From an uncultured Porphyromonadaceae bacterium (GTDB lineage Bacteria; Bacteroidota; Bacteroidia; Bacteroidales; Muribaculaceae): 42,879 nt of DNA. Position 1 is the first letter of the stretch. Each line of letters starts with the position of its first letter. Location of the stretch: positions 1 to 42,879 of the forward strand of contig CAMWSY010000003.1 in assembly GCA_947176995.1 (NCBI GenBank). The letters are read 5' to 3'. The position numbers were made by a program, and so were the translations under genes. Under the pieces are notes generated by a model, which saw nothing but the letters and a program-made list of their open reading frames with translations, had not been told where the DNA came from and did no database searches. Positions 37,685-42,879 of this stretch are shown here, piece after piece.

Positions 37685-37730
37685 GTAGGGACGCACGGTT
37701 CGTGCGTCCTCCTGAATATCAGCTTGCAAC
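37685..37730. repeat. GGACGCACG palindromic dispersed repeat, copy 3
   Basis: GTAGGGACGCACG-GTT-CGTGCGTCCTCCTGAATATCAGCTTGCAAC; 3' flank matches copy 1. Confidence 0.85.
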
Positions 37731-37750
37731 ACACGTTTATCCTCCACACC

Positions 37751-37813
37751 TCCGACCCGTCCCTCCCTCGACATGCCTCCGAGCCCTCTGATATCTCCGC
37801 GTTCTCCTTGACC
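37751..37813. repeat. 9-nt periodic array D, seven units
   Basis: CTCCGACCC GTCCCTCCC TCGACATGC CTCCGAGCC CTCTGATAT CTCCGCGTT CTCCTTGAC, all in 9-nt register. Confidence 0.75.
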
Positions 37814-37845
37814 ATCGGGCGGGGACGCACCTGTAAGAGACAAAC

Positions 37846-38433
37846 TTATCTTAGTCCATTCGCATAGACCCATGAATAAAATTCCTCTTTTGGAGGCTTT
37901 GTGTATTCATAATCTAAACAAGCTGGAGTTGTCTCAATAATATTTATCGATTGTTTAAGAACTTCCTCAATTGATTTGCCGGCAATATCAACTTCCACTT
38001 CGTTGATAAGTGGATTCCGCTTGATATTTTTTTCGTTCATATTTTTCTGTAGTTCAAAATCTATAAGTCCATTGTTGGGGCGGTTTCTCATTTGTTCTTG
38101 AATCTGATGTATATCACTGCATATAAGTTTTATCGTTATAAAATCAGTTCCCCTAAAAACAATGGGGATGTCAGCCGTCCTTAAATCGTCTATATCAGAA
38201 GCAATTATATTTTTATAACCGAGTCTATGAAAGCACATTAGCATTGCCACCTGATTTTCCCAACAGGTAAGTTCTTCAAGTTTACCGGTCATTGGCTCTC
38301 TGCCGTCTCGTGAAATAAATTCAGGCACCATATTCTGTTCAATACACGTTGTTTTGTAGTGCCCGAGCAGTCCGTTAGCCAAAGTGGTTTTGCCTATGCC
38401 ACTTGCTCCTGTAATAAAAATAAAATCTTTCAT
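37846..38433 (-). CDS. P-loop ATPase / nucleotide-kinase-like protein
   Basis: MKDFIFITGASGIGKTTLANGLL (Walker A). Start trimmed from 38472 to MKDF. Confidence 0.75.
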   Translation of the reverse strand: MKDFIFITGASGIGKTTLANGLLGHYKTTCIEQNMVPEFISRDGREPMTGKLEELTCWENQVAMLMCFHRLGYKNIIASDIDDLRTADIPIVFRGTDFITIKLICSDIHQIQEQMRNRPNNGLIDFELQKNMNEKNIKRNPLINEVEVDIAGKSIEEVLKQSINIIETTPACLDYEYTKPPKEEFYSWVYANGLR

Positions 38434-38540
38434 ATGCTTTCTCTCATAGACCACAATTTCTACCCTGCTCATACTACAGGACGTGCAATTCTAATAGCAA
38501 AGTACCCGTTGACAGGAAATCGAATTGGGATTTATAATTA

Positions 38541-38566
38541 CAGGGAGCCGATTTTTCGGCTCCCTG
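38541..38566. terminator. Hairpin downstream of recA
   Basis: CAGGGAGCCGA-TTTT-TCGGCTCCCTG, perfect 11-bp stem; no strong U tract on the recA side. Confidence 0.6.
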
Positions 38567-38584
38567 CTTGTGAAATTGATATTT

Positions 38585-39799
38585 TTATTCGTCAATGTCG
38601 ATCGAGAAATCATCTGGGAGGTCGGCGTCAAAATCAAAATCATCGCCGCTCTTTTCATTCTCCTCATTCTTCTCCTCGGTCTCCTCTGCATCGTCGTCAT
38701 CATCACTCTCCTTAGATGATGCTTTCTTTTTCTTCTTGCCGCTATGCTCCTCCTCATATAGAGCTTTGAGAATCTTCTCTTCAAGCTCGTCGGCAAGTTC
38801 GGGGTTGTCGTCGATAACGCCCTTGGCAGCTTCGCGTCCCTGAGCAAGTTTCGACCCGTCGTAGCTGAACCATGAGCCGCTCTTCTTGATGATGTCCAGC
38901 TCCACGCCAAGGTCAAGAATCTCGCTCGAGCGGGAAATGCCCTCACCGAACATTATGTCGAACTCGCAGCGCTTGAAAGGAGGCGCAACCTTGTTTTTCA
39001 CCACTTTCACTTTAGTGTGGCGGCCGATCACGTTGTCATCCTCTTTAAGAGAGTTGGAGCTACGTATGTCTATGCGTACCGAGGCATAAAATTTCAGGGC
39101 GTTGCCGCCGGTGGTCGTCTCCGGGTTGCCGAACATCACGCCTATCTTCTCACGCAGCTGGTTGATGAAGATGCAAGTAGTGTTTGTGCGTGATATAGTG
39201 CCGGTGAGTTTACGCATTGCTTGCGACATGAGGCGGGCGTGCAGACCCACATTCTTGTCACCCATCACTCCCTCGATTTCAGCTTTCGGCGTAAGGGCGG
39301 CCACAGAGTCGACAACGATGATGTCGACAGCCGATGAGCGTATCAGTTTCTCTGTGATTTCAAGAGCCTGTTCGCCATTGTCGGGTTGCGAGATAAGCAG
39401 ATTATCGGTATCAACGCCAAGAGCGTCGGCATAGAAGCGGTCAAAAGCGTGCTCCGCGTCAATCAGGGCAGCCGTTCCTCCGGCTTTCTGGCACTGCGCG
39501 ATTGCGTGCAGCGCAAGAGTGGTCTTACCCGACGATTCCGGGCCGAATATCTCGATGATACGTCCCTTAGGGAAGCCGCCTACTCCCAGAGCGTAGTTAA
39601 GTCCTATCGATCCGGTGGGGATTACCTCGATCTTGTCGATTTTCTCCTCACCGAGTTTCATGATCGAGCCGTGACCATGATCCTTTTCTATCTTTGCAAG
39701 CGCTTGTGCAAGAGCCTTGGCCTTCACGTCGCGGGGATCGGCTGCGGCCGTGTCCTTGCTCGCTTTTTTGCCTTTTGTGGTCTTACTGGTCTTTTCCAT
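38585..39799 (-). CDS. recA: Recombinase RecA
   Basis: [47 protein letters not shown]; acidic C-terminal tail. Start trimmed to MEKTSKTT. Confidence 0.98.
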   Translation of the reverse strand: MEKTSKTTKGKKASKDTAAADPRDVKAKALAQALAKIEKDHGHGSIMKLGEEKIDKIEVIPTGSIGLNYALGVGGFPKGRIIEIFGPESSGKTTLALHAIAQCQKAGGTAALIDAEHAFDRFYADALGVDTDNLLISQPDNGEQALEITEKLIRSSAVDIIVVDSVAALTPKAEIEGVMGDKNVGLHARLMSQAMRKLTGTISRTNTTCIFINQLREKIGVMFGNPETTTGGNALKFYASVRIDIRSSNSLKEDDNVIGRHTKVKVVKNKVAPPFKRCEFDIMFGEGISRSSEILDLGVELDIIKKSGSWFSYDGSKLAQGREAAKGVIDDNPELADELEEKILKALYEEEHSGKKKKKASSKESDDDDDAEETEEKNEENEKSGDDFDFDADLPDDFSIDIDE

Positions 39800-39891
39800 G
39801 TATCTTGTGTTTTTTATTTTTCTGTTATCGTTGTGCTGCAAAGATAAAACAATGCATGGGCAGTTCTACTGCACAGCGAAGTTATTGTGTG

Positions 39892-40533
39892 TTAATTCTT
39901 GCTCCCCTCCTGATAATATCGGCACACATCTCTCAGCCCGCATTCAAGGCAAAGCGGCCGGCGTGCTTTGCACACATATCGCCCGTGAAGTATCAGCCAG
40001 TGATGTGCCCGTGCCAGCTTCTCCTTTTCAAATCCCTCGGTCAGAGCCTTTTCTGTTTCAAGCGGAGTCCGTGATCCCGTAGTCAGGCCAAGGCGCTCGC
40101 TCACCCTGAAAACGTGAGTGTCTACTGCCATTGCAGCCTGTCCGAACACAACCGACAGGATCACGTTGGCGGTTTTGCGTCCGACTCCCGGCAGCTTGGT
40201 CAGTTCGTCGATACTCGACGGCACTTCGCCCCCATATTTTTCAGTCAGCATCTCGGCCATACCCTTCAGCAGCTTGGCCTTGTTGTTGGGATAAGTGACC
40301 GACTTGATATACTCCCTGATTTCATCGACCGGAGCAGCCGCCATAGTCTTGGCATCGGGATATGCTTCAAAAAGAGCAGGGGTGATGAGATTCACACGGG
40401 CATCGGTGCATTGTGCCGAGAGTATCACGGCCACAAGCAGCTGATACGGCGACTTGTAGCGTAGCTCAGTCTTAGGGTCGGGCATCGTTTGCTCAAACCA
40501 TTCGGTGACCTGCTTGTAAATCTCACCCTTCCT
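39892..40533 (-). CDS. nth: Endonuclease III
   Basis: LLVAVILSAQCTDARVN, LPGVGRKTANVIL, CKARRPLCLECGLRDVC (C-x6-C-x2-C-x5-C cluster). Start trimmed to MRKGEIY. Confidence 0.96.
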   Translation of the reverse strand, partial: RKGEIYKQVTEWFEQTMPDPKTELRYKSPYQLLVAVILSAQCTDARVNLITPALFEAYPDAKTMAAAPVDEIREYIKSVTYPNNKAKLLKGMAEMLTEKYGGEVPSSIDELTKLPGVGRKTANVILSVVFGQAAMAVDTHVFRVSERLGLTTGSRTPLETEKALTEGFEKEKLARAHHWLILHGRYVCKARRPLCLECGLRDVCRYYQEGSKN

Positions 40534-40555
40534 CATCTCTTTGGATTCCGGTGGA

Positions 40556-41581
40556 TTAGCGGGCGGCAGTGAACTCCTCAAGGAAGCGCACATCGTTTTC
40601 CGAGAACATGCGCAGGTCTTTCACTCTGTATTTCAGGTTGGTGATGCGTTCTATGCCCATACCCAAAGCGAAGCCGCTGTATTTCTTGCTGTCGATTCCG
40701 CAGGCCTCAAGCACATTGGGGTCTACCATGCCGCAGCCGAGTATCTCCACCCAGCCGGTATGCTTGCAGAAATTACAACCCTTGCCGCCGCAGAGGTGGC
40801 AGGAGATATCCATTTCAGCCGACGGCTCGGTAAACGGGAAGTAGCTCGGACGAAGGCGTATCTGTGTCTCGGTGCCGAACATTTCGCGGGCAAAGTAGAG
40901 AAGCGTCTGGCGCAGATCGGCAAACGAAACATGCTCGTCGATGTAGAGTGCTTCCACCTGATGGAAAAAACAGTGGGCGCGGGCCGAAACAGCCTCGTTG
41001 CGGTAAACACGACCCGGGCAGATGATGCGGATAGGGGGAGTCTGCTTCTCCATCACGCGTGTCTGGACCGACGAGGTGTGAGTGCGCAGAAGCACATCGG
41101 GATCACGCTGGATGAAGAACGTGTCCTGCATGTCGCGGGCAGGATGATCGGGAGCGAAATTCAGTGCCGAGAAAACGTGCCAGTCATCCTCGATCTCGGG
41201 CCCTTCGGCGATTGAGAAGCCCAGACGCCGGAAAATTGAGATTATCTGCTCCCTGACGATCGAGATAGGATGCCGTGTGCCCAGAGCGATAGGCGATGCC
41301 GTGCGCGTCATGTCGAGGCTGTTGGCTTCCTCGCCGTGACGACTGTTCTCCACCTGTTCGCGCAGGGCGGCGATCTGTTCTGTGAGTTGATTTTTAAGCT
41401 CGTTCAGAGCCTGACCGACAGCTTTCTTGCTCTCGGCGGGCACTGTGCGAAACTCATTCATCAGGGCTGAGATCTCGCCCTTTTTGCTCAGATATTTGAT
41501 GCGGAGTGCCTCAACCTCCTCGACCGTATTAGCCGACAGTTGAGCTACTTGCGCTTTAAGTTGTTCTATCTTTTCAAGCAT
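40556..41581 (-). CDS. pheS: Phenylalanine--tRNA ligase subunit alpha
   Basis: GTRHPISIVREQIISIFRRLGFSIAEGPEIEDDWHVFSALNFAPDHPARDMQDTFF. Confidence 0.97.
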   Translation of the reverse strand: MLEKIEQLKAQVAQLSANTVEEVEALRIKYLSKKGEISALMNEFRTVPAESKKAVGQALNELKNQLTEQIAALREQVENSRHGEEANSLDMTRTASPIALGTRHPISIVREQIISIFRRLGFSIAEGPEIEDDWHVFSALNFAPDHPARDMQDTFFIQRDPDVLLRTHTSSVQTRVMEKQTPPIRIICPGRVYRNEAVSARAHCFFHQVEALYIDEHVSFADLRQTLLYFAREMFGTETQIRLRPSYFPFTEPSAEMDISCHLCGGKGCNFCKHTGWVEILGCGMVDPNVLEACGIDSKKYSGFALGMGIERITNLKYRVKDLRMFSENDVRFLEEFTAAR

Positions 41582-42185
41582 TCTCTAATTCTTTCAGGCG
41601 GGCTACATATTTCCCGATGATGTCAAATTCAATGTTCACACGGTCTCCCTCCTTGAGTGTGCCGAAGTTGGTGTGCTCCAGTGTGTAGGGGATGATAGCG
41701 ACACGGAAACTCGTCGGTGTGGAGTCACACACGGTCAGGCTCACGCCATTGACCGTTACCGACCCCTTCTCTACAGTCATGTACCCCTTCTTCACGAGTT
41801 CGGGGCTGACGGTGTATTCAAATTTGAAATAGCGGCTTCCCTCAACCTCCTCGATGGCCGTACACTCTGCCGTGCAGTCCACATGACCTTGAACGATATG
41901 GCCGTCAAGACGCCCGTTCATGATCATGCTGCGCTCGAGATTGACCTGTGAACCGGCAGTGAGCTGGCCGAGGTTACTGCGGCGCAGGGTCTCATCGATA
42001 GCGGTTACGCGGTAAGTGCCGTCACCGTTGAGCTCTACTACCGTCAGGCACACGCCGTTGTGAGCGACCGACTGATCTATTTTCAGTTCATCGGTAAAAG
42101 TCGATCTTACTGTCAGTTCGAGATTGCCATCCTTGCGGTCAGCCGACACGACCTGAGCAGCTTCCTCTACAATTCCTGAAAACAT
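41574..42185 (-). CDS. ribE: Riboflavin synthase alpha chain
   Basis: MFSGIVEEAAQVV, VAHNGVCLTVVEL, GHIVQGHVDCTAECT, VSLTVCDSTPTSFRVAIIPYTLEHTNFG. Confidence 0.95.
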   Translation of the reverse strand: MFSGIVEEAAQVVSADRKDGNLELTVRSTFTDELKIDQSVAHNGVCLTVVELNGDGTYRVTAIDETLRRSNLGQLTAGSQVNLERSMIMNGRLDGHIVQGHVDCTAECTAIEEVEGSRYFKFEYTVSPELVKKGYMTVEKGSVTVNGVSLTVCDSTPTSFRVAIIPYTLEHTNFGTLKEGDRVNIEFDIIGKYVARLKELENA

Positions 42186-42248
42186 ATTTCCCGGAGAGTG
42201 TTTTTGAAGTTGATGTTGAAAAGCCTGATTGTGAGGATACGGGGAAGG

Positions 42249-42879
42249 TTATTCACCCTCCTCGTCGTCCTCCTTCATGTTGTGAAACACGTTCTGGACA
42301 TCCTCATCCTCCTCGAGTTTCTCGAGAAGTTTGTCGAGAGCCACACGCTGTTCGGCGGTAACTTCCTTCAGTTCGTGGGGAATACGCTCAAACTCTGCGC
42401 TTACGATCTCAAAATCATTTGTTTCAAGATACTTCTGGATGTTGGCGAACTCCTCGAAAGCACCGTAGAGTACCAGTTCCTCTTCATCGGCCTCGATCTC
42501 ATCCACACCATAGTCGATAAGTTCAAGCTCGAGATCCTCAAGCTCTACGCCCTCTTTTGCCTTGATTTTGAAAACACTCTTGTGGTCAAAAAGGAAAGTC
42601 AGCGAGCCCTGTGTGCCGAGGTTGCCGCCGTAGCGTGTGAAGTAGGAGCGCACGTTGGCGACTGTGCGGGTGTTATTGTCGGTTGCAGCTTCAACAAAGA
42701 TTGCGATGCCGTGGGGGCCATATCCCTCGTATGTGATTTCCTTGTAGTCGCTTGCGTCCTTATCGGTAGCTTTCTTGATTGCGCGTTCAACGGTGTCCTT
42801 GGGCATGTTGGCAGCCTTGGCGTTCTGCATCAGGGCGCGCAGGCGAGTGTTGGTCGAGGGGTCGGGGCCGCCGGCTTTG
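42249..42879 (-). CDS. YebC/PmpR family transcriptional regulator, 5' truncated by window edge
   Basis: AGGPDPSTNTRLRALMQNAKAANMPKDTVERAIKKATDKDASDYKEITYEGYGPHGIAIFVEAATDNNTRT; reading frame runs past the listed Met to the window end. Confidence 0.95.
   Translation of the reverse strand, partial: KAGGPDPSTNTRLRALMQNAKAANMPKDTVERAIKKATDKDASDYKEITYEGYGPHGIAIFVEAATDNNTRTVANVRSYFTRYGGNLGTQGSLTFLFDHKSVFKIKAKEGVELEDLELELIDYGVDEIEADEEELVLYGAFEEFANIQKYLETNDFEIVSAEFERIPHELKEVTAEQRVALDKLLEKLEEDEDVQNVFHNMKEDDEEGE

Noticed and set aside
1-42879. CRISPR arrays, tRNA/rRNA genes, integrases, transposases, restriction or retron systems
   Set aside because: Looked for regular ~30-nt repeats, tRNA-like cloverleaf segments and diagnostic proteins; none seen. 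The 9-nt arrays are far too short in period to be CRISPR.

Overview
This 42.9-kb window looks like a Bacteroidales (probably Muribaculaceae-like) chromosomal segment. The taxon is inferred from TTTG-N19-TAnnTTTG promoters, GldH, TonB-dependent receptors and protein content; it was not searched. Most of it is core genome: queD (partial), a CCA-adding enzyme, an M24 peptidase, gldH, a PSP1/RicT homolog, RNase Y, zapA, rpsF-rpsR-rplI, a GH123/DUF4091 lipoprotein, a TonB receptor with an HMA protein, rdgB, leuS, nadA, holA, a SIMPL protein, dnaX, pyrH, frr, a radical SAM protein, an S66 peptidase, two channel proteins, a LytM/M23-like protein, an outer-membrane receptor, argH, recA, nth, pheS, ribE and yebC (partial). 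No rRNA, tRNA, CRISPR array, transposase or phage genes were recognised. The most interesting signals are: (i) a CDP-alcohol phosphotransferase / GtrA / ATP-grasp cassette lying between two same-orientation copies of a ~100-bp hairpin-rich dispersed repeat; (ii) a family of 9-nt periodic CTCYGAGNN intergenic arrays at four loci; (iii) a third dispersed family of GGACGCACG palindromes; (iv) a membrane-anchored predicted pseudokinase next to a GNAT-like protein, with a perfect 11-bp inverted repeat over its promoter; (v) a channel with a shortened selectivity filter (TTLGCD); (vi) adjacent rny and ricT-like genes with a long, potentially structured leader; (vii) promoter boxes ending 4-6 nt before ATG, suggesting leaderless mRNAs for leuS, holA, dnaX and the pseudokinase; (viii) a dyad- and DnaA-box-rich nadA/holA intergenic region.
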